From positions 248,001 to 312,000 of the forward strand of contig NZ_VFPA01000006.1 of NCBI RefSeq assembly GCF_006716445.1: 64,000 nt of DNA, given 5' to 3'. The notes beneath the pieces were generated by a model, which did not search any database, was not told the origin of the DNA, and saw nothing but the letters and a program-made list of their open reading frames with translations. The DNA is from Pseudonocardia kunmingensis. GTDB taxonomy: Bacteria; Actinomycetota; Actinomycetes; Mycobacteriales; Pseudonocardiaceae. This document shows positions 43,904 through 51,824 of this stretch, in pieces. The stretch's first letter is position 1, and the number at the start of each line of letters is the position of its first letter. Position numbers and translations under genes: made by a program.

Positions 43904-44634
43904 CGGCCGCGGTGGGCGGGGTCGACGCGGGCGGGGACGGCGCCGTCGCCGCGATCGGCGCCGCCGTCGCGGGGACGATCGAGCGGGTCTTCGCCGCGGT
44001 CGGCGTGGTCCACACCGCCGCGCTGCGATCGCTCGCCGCCGAGGTGTCCGACGGACCGCGTGCCGCGGAGTCCGGGCGCGTCCTCGACGAGCAGATCGAC
44101 CGGTTGCTGCGGGAGCCGGGGCAGATCGCGGTGGGTCTGGGCCTCGTCGCCGCGCCGCGCCCGGAGCTGAACCTGCCGCTTCGGCTGCGGTGGTGGCAGG
44201 TCGACCCGAGCGTCGGCCGGCTCGTGCAGCTGGACCCGGACCTGCGGCCGGCCAGCCTCGGCTACTACGACTACACCGCCACCGACTGGTTCGACGTGCC
44301 GCGCCGCACCGGCCGGCGCCACGTCGTCGGCCCGTACGTCGACGTGCACGGCACGGGGCGCTACCTCCTGACGCTCACCGGGCCGCTCGTCGCGCGCGGC
44401 GAGTTCCTCGGGGTGGTGGGGGCCGACGTGCCGGTGAGCGCGTTCGAGTCGCACCTGTTGCACGTGTTGGGCCTGCCGCGGCAGACCTTCCTGGTGCGCA
44501 ACGACGAGGGCCGGGTGGTGCTGTCCACCTCACCGGAGTGGTTGGTCGGCGATCTGGTGCGCGACGAGGCGGTGCTCCCGGGACCGGGTGCGCCGATCAC
44601 CGGCGTGCCGTGGCGGCTGCACGTCCGCTCCTGA
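43900..44634 (+). CDS. Soluble Cache-domain protein coupled to the GntR regulator
   Basis: A 244-residue protein with a double-Cache/PDC-like fold: helical N-terminus, then WWQVDPSVGRLVQLDPDL...YYDYTATDWFDVPRRTGRRHVVGPYVD and TLTGPLVARGEFLGVVGADVPVSAFESHLL, the usual end of a ligand pocket. Unlike chemoreceptor or kinase Cache domains, it has no signal peptide, no membrane span and no output domain. Its GTG overlaps the GntR stop (GTGA), so the two are co-translated. It may be a cytoplasmic ligand sensor or buffer for the same compound that the operon degrades. I know of no characterised precedent for this pairing. Confidence 0.8.
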   Translation: MTAAVGGVDAGGDGAVAAIGAAVAGTIERVFAAVGVVHTAALRSLAAEVSDGPRAAESGRVLDEQIDRLLREPGQIAVGLGLVAAPRPELNLPLRLRWWQVDPSVGRLVQLDPDLRPASLGYYDYTATDWFDVPRRTGRRHVVGPYVDVHGTGRYLLTLTGPLVARGEFLGVVGADVPVSAFESHLLHVLGLPRQTFLVRNDEGRVVLSTSPEWLVGDLVRDEAVLPGPGAPITGVPWRLHVRS

Positions 44635-44679
44635 CCCGGGCCGGGTCCTGGATCGGCGGAAACCGGTGCGCGCAGCGTC

Positions 44680-44708
44680 TTGATGTATGACCTCTGCCTC
44701 TATAGGTT
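44680..44708 (+). promoter_or_regulatory. Promoter of the APC permease operon
   Basis: TTGATG (44680-44685), 17-base spacer, TAGGTT (44703-44708). The -10 box equals that of the GH3 operon. The operator candidate at 44689-44710 covers the spacer and -10 box. Confidence 0.55.
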
Positions 44709-44710
44709 TT
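44689..44710. promoter_or_regulatory. GntR operator candidate, site 2
   Basis: GACC-N12-GGTT with the shared ACCTCTG core of site 1. It overlaps the permease promoter, which fits repression by the GntR protein encoded just upstream. Confidence 0.55.
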
Positions 44711-44791
44711 ACGCCCAGCCGGCTGTGACCCCGGGCACAGGGCGCCGGCGGGGTCCGCGTCGCGGACCCGTCGAGGGATGGAGGAGGCTCG

Positions 44792-46342
44792 ATGACCGCA
44801 TCCGGAGGGCCCGTCGGCCCGCCCCCGCAGGACGGTTCGGCCCGCACCGACGAGGCGCAGCTCGCCGCGCTCGGCTACACGGGTCAGTTCGAGCGGAGCA
44901 TGGGCCTGTGGGCGAACATGGCCCTCGGGTTCACCTACCTCTCGCCGCTGGTCGGCGTGTACTCCCTGTTCGCCTACAGCCTGAGCATCGGCGGCCCGCC
45001 CGCGATCTGGTGGATCGTGATCGTCGGCGTCGGACAGCTGCTGGTGGCCCTCGTCTTCGGGGAGGTGGTCTCGCAGTACCCCCTCGCAGGCGGCATCTAC
45101 CCGTGGACGCGGCGGCTGTGGAACCGCCGCTACGCCTGGATCGTGTCCTGGATCTACATCTGGGCCGTCATCGTGACGATCACGTCCGTCGCCGAGTTCG
45201 GCAGCGGGTTCGTCGCGGCGCTCCTGGGCATCGAGGCGACCCCGGGCGTCACGCTGCTCACCGTCGCGGGTCTGCTCCTCGTCGCCCTCGTGGCCAACTA
45301 CAGCGGGACGGGCACGCTGGCGCGGATCGCGCGGATCGGCCTCGCCGCCGAGCTGATCGGCGTGGTCGCGCTCGGCCTCTACCTGCTGCTGTTCCGGCGC
45401 GCCCAGCCCTTCTCGATCTTCTTCGACACCCTCGGTGCGGGTGGTGAGGGGGCCTACCTCGCCACGTTCCTCGCGGCGGCGCTGAGCGGGCTGTTCCTGT
45501 TCTACGGGTTCGAGGCCTGCGGCGACGTGGCCGAGGAGGTCGCCGACCCGGCCCGGCGCATCCCGGTCGCGATGATCCTGACGATCCTCGTCGGGGGCGT
45601 CTCCGGCTTCCTGTCCTACGCCGGGTACGTGCTGGCCGCACCCGACCTCGCGGCCATCGTCGCGGGGGAGGACACCGACCCGATCCCGTCGATCCTCGAG
45701 AGCGCGCTCGGGACGGCCGGGTCGAAGGTGTTCCTCGTCGTCACCGTCGTCGCCTTCATCTCGTGCGTGCTGTCCCTGCAGGCCGCCGGCAGCCGCCTGC
45801 TCTACTCCTTCGCACGGGACCGGATGCTGCCCGCCAGCGGCTGGCTCGCGCACGTGTCGTCGCGCCACGCCGTTCCCACCCACGCCCTCCTCGTGGTCTG
45901 CGTGGTGCCGCTGCTGCTGGCGCTGTTCGTCTACTGGCGGCCGGACTCGCTGGCCCGCGTCACGGCGTTCGCGGTGCTGGGCATCTACGTCGCCTTCCAG
46001 GCCGTCGTGCTGGCCGCCCTGCGCCAGCGGATCATGGGCTGGCGCCCGGCAGGCCTGTGGAACCTCGGCCGGTGGGGCACGGCCGTGAACGTCCTCGCGC
46101 TCGCCTACGGCGTCTTCGCGATCGTCCTGCTGCTGCAGCCCGCGGAGGCCGAGGCGTTCCTCGACCGGTGGATCGTGCTCGTGGGGCTCTGCGTGGTCGG
46201 CGGCTCCGGGCTGCTCTACCTGTGGCTCGGGCGTCCGGACCGGGATTCCGCGGACGTACCCGAGGGCGACGCCCGCGTGGTGGCCGCGCAGCTCCAGGCG
46301 ATCAGGCGCGACGAGCGCGCCGTGAGAGGTGAGGAGATCTGA
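44792..46342 (+). CDS. APC superfamily amino acid/amine permease
   Basis: A 516-residue secondary transporter with about 12 membrane spans (for example LGFTYLSPLVGVYSLFAYSL, LFLFYGFEACGDVAEEVADPARRIP, VFLVVTVVAFISCVLSL). The N-terminal LGYTGQFERSMGLWANMALGFTYLSPL and the EACGDVAEE loop place it in the amino acid/choline (ACT/GABA permease-like) branch. A GGAGG ribosome-binding site precedes the ATG. It probably imports the substrate of the locus, an amine, amino acid or amino alcohol. The stop shares one base with the LLM oxidoreductase start (TGATG). Confidence 0.9.
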   Translation: MTASGGPVGPPPQDGSARTDEAQLAALGYTGQFERSMGLWANMALGFTYLSPLVGVYSLFAYSLSIGGPPAIWWIVIVGVGQLLVALVFGEVVSQYPLAGGIYPWTRRLWNRRYAWIVSWIYIWAVIVTITSVAEFGSGFVAALLGIEATPGVTLLTVAGLLLVALVANYSGTGTLARIARIGLAAELIGVVALGLYLLLFRRAQPFSIFFDTLGAGGEGAYLATFLAAALSGLFLFYGFEACGDVAEEVADPARRIPVAMILTILVGGVSGFLSYAGYVLAAPDLAAIVAGEDTDPIPSILESALGTAGSKVFLVVTVVAFISCVLSLQAAGSRLLYSFARDRMLPASGWLAHVSSRHAVPTHALLVVCVVPLLLALFVYWRPDSLARVTAFAVLGIYVAFQAVVLAALRQRIMGWRPAGLWNLGRWGTAVNVLALAYGVFAIVLLLQPAEAEAFLDRWIVLVGLCVVGGSGLLYLWLGRPDRDSADVPEGDARVVAAQLQAIRRDERAVRGEEI

Positions 46343-47394
46343 TGAAGTTCAGCTACGTCATGCTCCCGGACTACCCGCTCGAGGAGTCGCTGCGCGCGAT
46401 CAGGCTCGCCGACGAGCTCGGTTTCCACGCCTGCTACGCCGCGGACGAGACCTGGCACAAGGACCTGTGGCTGCTGTTCGCCGCAGCCGCGCAGCAGACC
46501 TCGCGGATCCGCTTCGGCCCGAGCGTCTCGTCCGTGGTCCTGCGCGAGCCCACGCTCATCGCCCAGGCCGCCGCCACCCTCGACGAGCTCTCCGGCGGGC
46601 GGGCCGAGGTCGTCCTGTCCAGCGGCAACTTCGGCCTGCTCGCCCAGTACAAGATGGACTGGAGCACGCAGAAGCCGCTGTCGCGCGTCATCGAGGGCAC
46701 CAAGGTCATCCGCACCTTCCTCGACGACGGTGCGATCACCTTCGACGGTGAGTTCTTCTCCTACGACGGGCTGTTCACGTTCGCGCGGCCGGTGCAGGAC
46801 CGGGTGCCGGTGAAGCTCGGGGCGATGCGCGGCCCCCGTTCCTTCGAGGCGTCGGCCGAGCACTCCGACGGCTGCCACCACGCCCTGAGCTACACGCGCG
46901 AGGCCTACGAGTACGCGGCCGAGCACCTGCGGATCGGTGCGGAGCGCGCGGGCAAGGACTGGACGACCCTCGACTTCGGCGCCTGGGTGGTGCTGGCCGT
47001 CGGGCGGGACTCCGCGGCGGCCAAGGACGCGGCCCGCAGCATGGTGGGCATCTACGCCTCGTCCATGCCGGCCGAGCAGCTGGAGCGCAACGGCGTCGAC
47101 CCTGCGAGCCTGAAGCCGATCATCGACGCGATCGCGGGCGGCGACCTCGCCAAGGGGATCGAGCTGACCACCCCGGAGATCGCGGAGAAGCTCTCCTTCG
47201 CCGGCACGCCGCAGGAGGTCACGGAGAAGATCAAGGCGATCGAGCCCGCGGGCGTCAACCACCTCATCGCGGCGATCACCGACGCGTCGCTGGTGAAGAC
47301 CTTCACCGGCCGGTCGATCCCGGGCGTGGCCACGGTGGAGGAGCAGCTGCAGCTGCTGCACGACGAGGTCGTGCCCGCCTTCTCCGGCGGGTGA
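46342..47394 (+). CDS. LLM class (luciferase-like) flavin/F420-dependent oxidoreductase
   Basis: A 350-residue TIM-barrel enzyme of the bacterial luciferase superfamily: N-terminal MKFSYVMLPDYPLEESLRAIRLADELGF, the RIRFGPSVSSVVLREPTLIAQAAATLDELSGGR core and C-terminal FAGTPQEVTEKIKAIEPAGVNHLIAAI. It resembles F420-dependent reductases of the methylene-H4MPT reductase type more than FMNH2 monooxygenases, but cofactor choice is not certain. It shares one base with the permease stop. The 49-bp palindrome starts 2 bases after its stop, so transcription probably ends there. It may carry out the first or a side oxidation of the imported compound. Confidence 0.88.
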   Translation: MKFSYVMLPDYPLEESLRAIRLADELGFHACYAADETWHKDLWLLFAAAAQQTSRIRFGPSVSSVVLREPTLIAQAAATLDELSGGRAEVVLSSGNFGLLAQYKMDWSTQKPLSRVIEGTKVIRTFLDDGAITFDGEFFSYDGLFTFARPVQDRVPVKLGAMRGPRSFEASAEHSDGCHHALSYTREAYEYAAEHLRIGAERAGKDWTTLDFGAWVVLAVGRDSAAAKDAARSMVGIYASSMPAEQLERNGVDPASLKPIIDAIAGGDLAKGIELTTPEIAEKLSFAGTPQEVTEKIKAIEPAGVNHLIAAITDASLVKTFTGRSIPGVATVEEQLQLLHDEVVPAFSGG

Positions 47395-47396
47395 CT

Positions 47397-47445
47397 GACG
47401 AACGGCACTTTCGTCGGTACCTAGCTGACGAAAGTGCCGTTCGTC
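47397..47445. repeat. 49-bp palindromic repeat, copy B, convergent-gene terminator
   Basis: Perfect 19-bp arms GACGAACGGCACTTTCGTC (47397-47415) and GACGAAAGTGCCGTTCGTC (47427-47445) around an 11-base loop. It begins 2 bases after the LLM gene stop, and its right arm encodes the last seven codons of the sigma factor on the other strand, whose stop is in the loop. It is nearly identical to copy A in reverse orientation. Confidence 0.85.
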
Positions 47446-48482
47446 GCTGGTGGGAGCTCTGCGGGCAGCCCGAAGGCCGGGAAGTGCTCCTGCCCGATGA
47501 ACGAGGTGATCTCCGCGATCCGCGCGCCCCGCAGCGTGAGGACGTTGATCGACCAGGCGCGGTGGACGTCGGATCCGTCGCCGCGCAGGTAGCAGGCCAC
47601 GGCGGGCTGGCCGTTCGCGCTGGTCTCGATGTGCCGCCAGCTGCCGCAACCGGTGAGCGGGACGCGCACGGCGAAGTCGGTGACCGGCCCGAGGCCGCGG
47701 TACCACTGCGGCAGGGGTGGCATCGACCAGGTGACGTCCTCGGTGAGCAGCGCGACGAGCGCGTCGGCGTCGCCGCGTTCGAGGGCGGTGGAGAACCCGG
47801 TGACGACCTCCCGGAGCCGGTCGTCGTCGAGCTCGCGCAGCGTCTGCTGCTGCGTGCGGTCGGGCACCCGCTCGGCGACGACCGCGCGGGCCCGCTGCAG
47901 CGCGCTGTTCACCGACGCGCGCGAGGTCCGCATGATCTCGGCGATCTCCGCCGCCGAGAAGCCGAGCACCTCGAACAGCAGCAGCGCCGCGCGCTGGTTG
48001 CCCGGCAGGTGCTGGCACGCCGCGACGAACGCGAGCTCCACGGCCTCGCGCTGCTCGTAGCGGGCGTCCGGCGCGAGCGGCCCGGCGCCGAGGGTGCCGT
48101 CGGGGTAGGGGCCCAGCCAGGCGACGTCGGTGCGCGGCGCCGCGTCGGCCACGGTGCGCTCGCTCGACGGGCCCAGGTCGACGGGCAGCGCCCGGGTGCC
48201 GCGGCGCCGGACCGCGTCGAGGCAGGTGTTGGTGGTGACCGAGTAGAGCCACGAGCGCAGCGAGCTGCGGCCCTGGAACCCCCCGAGCCCCTTCCACGCC
48301 TTCAGCAGGGCGTCCTGCAGGGCGTCGTCGGCGTCGTGGGCGGAGCCGAGCATGCCGTAGCAGTGCGCGTGCAGCTCCCGGCGCAGCGGCTCGACGAGGC
48401 GGGTGAACGCGGCGTCGTCGCCTGCGCGGGCGCGCACGAGGTCGTCGGCCGGATCGGCGGCGGGTGCAGCGGTGTCGGCCAC
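47421..48482 (-). CDS. ECF sigma factor with SnoaL-like C-terminal domain (SigG/SigX5 type)
   Basis: A 353-residue sigma-70 family factor. Region 2 spans ELHAHCYGMLGSAHDADDALQDALLKAWKGLGGFQGRSSLRSWLYSVTTNTCLDAVRRR and region 4 spans LPGNQRAALLLFEVLGFSAAEIAEIMRTSRASVNSALQRARAVV. The C-terminal third (DDDRLREVVTGFSTALERGDADALVALLTEDVTWSMPPLPQWYRG) is a SnoaL-like domain that in related factors replaces an anti-sigma partner. It is the last gene of an operon after the antiporter, CBS and KhtT-like genes. Its final residues (TNGTFVS) come from the palindromic repeat. Promoter specificity is unknown. Confidence 0.9.
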   Translation of the reverse strand: MADTAAPAADPADDLVRARAGDDAAFTRLVEPLRRELHAHCYGMLGSAHDADDALQDALLKAWKGLGGFQGRSSLRSWLYSVTTNTCLDAVRRRGTRALPVDLGPSSERTVADAAPRTDVAWLGPYPDGTLGAGPLAPDARYEQREAVELAFVAACQHLPGNQRAALLLFEVLGFSAAEIAEIMRTSRASVNSALQRARAVVAERVPDRTQQQTLRELDDDRLREVVTGFSTALERGDADALVALLTEDVTWSMPPLPQWYRGLGPVTDFAVRVPLTGCGSWRHIETSANGQPAVACYLRGDGSDVHRAWSINVLTLRGARIAEITSFIGQEHFPAFGLPAELPPATNGTFVS

Positions 48483-48512
48483 GACGGGGATTCTGCCCGA
48501 CGCCGGTGCCGC

Positions 48513-49814
48513 TCAGGCCCACACGAAGTAGCGCAGCCACACGTACACCCACGCCATCGCGGTGCTGAGCAGCGTCACCACGATGCCGTAGCGGGTGAAC
48601 TGCCAGAACGAGATCGGGTGGCCCATGCGGGCGGCGATGCCGATCGCCACCACGTTGGCGCTGGCGGCGACGGCGGTGCCGTTGCCGCCGAAGTCGGCGC
48701 CCAGTGCGAACGCCCACCAGAGGGCCTCGCCGGTGTCCGGGTCGGGCACCTGGGCGACGAGCCCCTCGACGATGGGCGCCATCGTGGCGGCGTAGGGGAT
48801 GTTGTCGAAGAACGCGCCGAGGACGGCCGAGCCGAACAGCAGGGCGGTGGCCGCCGCGAGGTAGTCGTCGCCGACGGCGGCGATGACGAACTCGCCGATG
48901 GTGGCGATCACCCCGGTGTGCACGAGCCCGGCCACCATGACGAACAGGCCCATGAAGAAGACGAGCGTTGGCCACTCGACCTCGCGCAGGGTGTCGCCGG
49001 TGTCGGCCCGGGTGACCAGCAGCATGACACCGGCCCCGACGAGCGCGACGATCGATGGCTCCAGGTGCAGCACCGTGTGCAGGGCGAACCCGGCGACGAC
49101 GCCGCCGAGCACCAGCAGGCAGCGCACGAGCATCCGCGGGTCGGTGATCGCGCGGTGCTCCTGCAGCGCCATGACCTCGGCCACGCGGTCCGGGTTGTAC
49201 CGGAACGAACGGCGGAACAGCACCTTCGTGAGCAGCACGAACACGCCGAAGATCACGACCACGACCGGCGTCATGTGCACGAGGAAGTCGTTGAAGCTCA
49301 AGCCCGCGCGGCTGCCGATGATGATGTTGGGCGGGTCGCCGATCAGGGTGGCGGCGCCGCCGATGTTGGAGGCCAGGATCTCCGCGATGAGGTAGGGCTG
49401 GGCCGGGATGTCCAAGCGGTTGCAGATCACCACGGTGACCGGGGCGACCAGCATGACGATCGTGACGTTGTCCAGCAGCGGGGACGCCACCGCGGTGATC
49501 CCCATCAGCATGACCATCAGCCGGTAGGGGTGGCCACGGGAGCGCTTGGCCGCCCAGATCGCGAGGAAGTCGAACAGGCCGGTCTGCTTGATGACCCCGA
49601 CGATGATCATCATGCCGAGCAGCAGGAAGATGACGTTCCAGTCGATTCCCTCGTGCTCGGAGAAGAACACCTCGGCACCCGGCGTCAGGCCCAGCACCGT
49701 CATCGCCCCCGCGGCGACCAGGGCGGCCTTGACCTTGTCGACCTTCTCGGTGGCGATGTAGTAGAAGCCGACGACGAAGATCCCGAGGGCGACGGCGGCA
49801 CTCACCGGTGCCAC
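48513..49814 (-). CDS. ArsB/NhaD-type Na+/H+ antiporter (ion transporter superfamily)
   Basis: A 433-residue membrane protein with about 11-12 spans. The NhaD/ArsB signature region NVTIVMLVAPVTVVICNRLDIPAQPYLIAEILASNIGGAATLIGDPPNIIIGS and the second-half GAFFDNIPYAATMAPIVE...GADFGGNGTAVAASANVVAIGIA are complete. The size fits NhaD antiporters and P-protein/SLC13 relatives. The start is GTG at 49814, or a GTG three codons later. It lies 10 bases after a CBS gene and 30 before the sigma factor. Sodium/proton exchange is the likely function; arsenite or dicarboxylate transport cannot be excluded. Confidence 0.88.
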   Translation of the reverse strand: MAPVSAAVALGIFVVGFYYIATEKVDKVKAALVAAGAMTVLGLTPGAEVFFSEHEGIDWNVIFLLLGMMIIVGVIKQTGLFDFLAIWAAKRSRGHPYRLMVMLMGITAVASPLLDNVTIVMLVAPVTVVICNRLDIPAQPYLIAEILASNIGGAATLIGDPPNIIIGSRAGLSFNDFLVHMTPVVVVIFGVFVLLTKVLFRRSFRYNPDRVAEVMALQEHRAITDPRMLVRCLLVLGGVVAGFALHTVLHLEPSIVALVGAGVMLLVTRADTGDTLREVEWPTLVFFMGLFVMVAGLVHTGVIATIGEFVIAAVGDDYLAAATALLFGSAVLGAFFDNIPYAATMAPIVEGLVAQVPDPDTGEALWWAFALGADFGGNGTAVAASANVVAIGIAARMGHPISFWQFTRYGIVVTLLSTAMAWVYVWLRYFVWA

Positions 49815-49824
49815 CGCCCCCGGA

Positions 49825-50283
49825 TCAGGCCGGCGGACCGCCCGCGGTGAGGTGGGTGAGCAGCCGGTCGAGGGTGATGGCGCCGACCAGCGCCCCGGCG
49901 GCGTCCACGACCGCGACGAGCGGGCTGCGCATGCGCCCCATCAACGCAGCGATCTCGAGGAGGGTGGCGTCCTCCCGCACCGTCGCCGGGCGGATGGCGG
50001 TGCGGGGCAGGCAGTCGCCCACCGAGAGCGCTCCCAGCTCCTGCCAGAACGCGTCGGCGTGCGGCTCGTCGATCGTGCGGGCCAGCGCCGGACCCTCCCG
50101 GTGGGCCCGCGGCACCGTCAGCAGCAGCACCTGGGTACCGGGCAGGACCGTGAACGGCCGGGAGCCGCCGTCCACGACGATCAGCCCGGGCAGGTGCGCC
50201 CGCGCCATCACCTGGACCGCCGTGGCGACGGGATCGTCCCGCGTGACGGTCGGCACCTGTTCGACGAGCTCCCGTGCCCTCAT
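49825..50283 (-). CDS. CBS domain-pair protein
   Basis: A 152-residue protein with two CBS motifs (VPTVTRDDPVATAVQVMARAHLPGLIVVDGG and IRPATVREDATLLEIAALMGRMRSPLVAVVDAAGALVGAITLDRLLTHL), together a Bateman module that normally binds adenine nucleotides or senses ionic strength. There is no catalytic domain. It lies 10 bases upstream of the NhaD-type antiporter and 44 downstream of the KhtT-like gene. It likely regulates the antiporter, as stand-alone CBS proteins do for other carriers; this is inference from context. Confidence 0.88.
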   Translation of the reverse strand: MRARELVEQVPTVTRDDPVATAVQVMARAHLPGLIVVDGGSRPFTVLPGTQVLLLTVPRAHREGPALARTIDEPHADAFWQELGALSVGDCLPRTAIRPATVREDATLLEIAALMGRMRSPLVAVVDAAGALVGAITLDRLLTHLTAGGPPA

Positions 50284-50327
50284 GACACCGTCCCTCTGGA
50301 CGCACCCCGACTGCGGCGCCCGGCACT

Positions 50328-50627
50328 CTACGCGTCGATCTCCCGGTTCGCCCGGCTCCGGTCGAGCTCGGCCACCCGGCGCTCGAGCGCGGCGAGGCGG
50401 TCGGCCGCGGAACGCTGGTGCAGCAGGTCCGCGAGCTGGTCGGCCTCGTCCGCGTCGAGGAGGATCTGCTCCGCCGGTTCGCCGTCGTCATCGCCGTGTC
50501 CCGTTCCGTAGGTCAGCAGGTGCCGACGTCCGGTGTGCTCGACGAGCACGCCGAACCGCTGACCGGCGCGCGTGCGGCAGTCGTGGGAGTGCCCGACTCC
50601 GGGGATGGTGGTCCGGGTGATGTCCAC
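50328..50627 (-). CDS. KhtT-like cation/proton antiporter regulatory protein
   Basis: A 99-residue protein whose first 60 residues (VDITRTTIPGVGHSHDCRTRAGQRFGVLVEHTGRRHLLTYG...EQILLDADEADQLADLLH) match the N-terminal domain of antiporter regulatory subunits of the KhtT type, with the PGVG start and the (G)RR(HE)L strand. The TrkA_C-type second domain is missing; a short coiled-coil-like tail (AADRLAALERRVAELDRS) replaces it. The GTG at 50627 lacks a good ribosome-binding site, so the start is uncertain. It is first in the antiporter operon, and its usual KefB-type partner is absent. Confidence 0.7.
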   Translation of the reverse strand: MDITRTTIPGVGHSHDCRTRAGQRFGVLVEHTGRRHLLTYGTGHGDDDGEPAEQILLDADEADQLADLLHQRSAADRLAALERRVAELDRSRANREIDA

Positions 50628-50822
50628 GGGGGAGGTCGTGCCCTTCTTCGACGTGCTGGTGACCGGGTGCGCCGGGGCCCCTCCGAGTCTCGGCAGCGAG
50701 CGGGGCGCGCACCATCGGTGCTCGCACCCACATCGCGGGGGGTCGGACATGCACGTCACGAGCCGCGGGCGGGGGTCACCACCGATGGACGGGGGACCGC
50801 GCGAGGCGCGACGCTGGGTCGC

Positions 50823-51824
50823 ATGAGCCAGCGAGCCGGACCCGACTCCGGCGCGACTGCACGGGGGGACAGCCCGGCCCGGCCGCTGTTCCGGCGGATC
50901 GTGCTGATCAACGGCCTTGTCTTCACGGTCGGCACGCTGGTGCTGGCGCTCTCGCCCGCCACGGTCTCCTCGCGGGTGCGGCTCACCGAGATCCCGGTGC
51001 TGACGGTGGGCCTCGCGGTCATCCTCACCGCCAACGCGCTGCTGCTGCGCCGCAGCCTCGCGCCCATCGACGCGCTCATCACCGTCATGGGGCGGGTGGA
51101 CCTGCTGCGGCCCGGCGACCGGCTCGCCGAGCGCGGCAACGGGGACCTGACCCGGCTGATCGGGACGTTCAACGCGATGATCGACCGGCTCGAGGCGGAA
51201 CGCTCGGCGAGCAGCGCCCACGCCCTCGCCGCGCAGGAGGGCGAGCGCCAGCGCATCGCCCGGGAGCTGCACGACGAGATCGGGCAGAGCCTCACCGCGG
51301 TGCTGCTCGGGCTCAAGCGGGCCGCCGACCGCGCCCCCGACGACCTGCGCGACGAGCTGCGCACGGTGCAGGAGACCGTGCGGGCGAGCCTCGACGAGGT
51401 GCGCCAGGTGGCCCGGCGGCTGCGCCCGGGGGTGCTGGAGGACCTCGGGTTGCAGAGCGCGCTGGCCGCGCTGGTCACCGAGTTCACCGAGACCGCGGGC
51501 GTGCCGGTGGTGCGCAGCTCCGAGGGCGTCCTGCCCGTGCTCGACGCCGACGTCGAGCTCGTCCTCTACCGGATCGCGCAGGAGGGGCTGACCAACGTGG
51601 CCCGCCACGCGGGCGCGAGCCGGGTGGAGCTCGCGCTGGACGCCCGCGGGGGAGCGGTCACACTGTCGATCAGCGATGACGGGTGCGGCGGCGTCGTCCA
51701 CGAAGGGGCCGGGATCAGGGGAATGCGGGAGCGGGCGTTGCTCATCGGGGCCGAGCTGACCATCACGTCCCGTGCGGGGTGCGGCACCGAGGTGCGCCTG
51801 ACCGTGCCGGCGGGGGCGGCATGA
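50823..51824 (+). CDS. NarL-type sensor histidine kinase
   Basis: A 333-residue membrane kinase. Two membrane spans lie at about residues 27-46 and 58-76 with a very short extracytoplasmic loop. A HAMP-like linker (RRSLAPIDALITVMGRVDLLRPGDRLAERGNGDLTRLIGTFNAMIDRLEAE) follows, then a HisKA_3 domain with the phospho-acceptor His150 in RIARELHDEIGQSLTAVL. The ATPase domain has VLYRIAQEGLTNVARHAGAS (N box) and SDDGCGG (G1). The short loop suggests that it senses a membrane or intracellular signal. The stop overlaps its response regulator start (ATGA). Confidence 0.93.
   Translation: MSQRAGPDSGATARGDSPARPLFRRIVLINGLVFTVGTLVLALSPATVSSRVRLTEIPVLTVGLAVILTANALLLRRSLAPIDALITVMGRVDLLRPGDRLAERGNGDLTRLIGTFNAMIDRLEAERSASSAHALAAQEGERQRIARELHDEIGQSLTAVLLGLKRAADRAPDDLRDELRTVQETVRASLDEVRQVARRLRPGVLEDLGLQSALAALVTEFTETAGVPVVRSSEGVLPVLDADVELVLYRIAQEGLTNVARHAGASRVELALDARGGAVTLSISDDGCGGVVHEGAGIRGMRERALLIGAELTITSRAGCGTEVRLTVPAGAA

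Noticed and set aside
50706..50731. GCACC-ATC-GGTGC before the histidine kinase
   Set aside because: Five-base arms are expected by chance in DNA of this composition.
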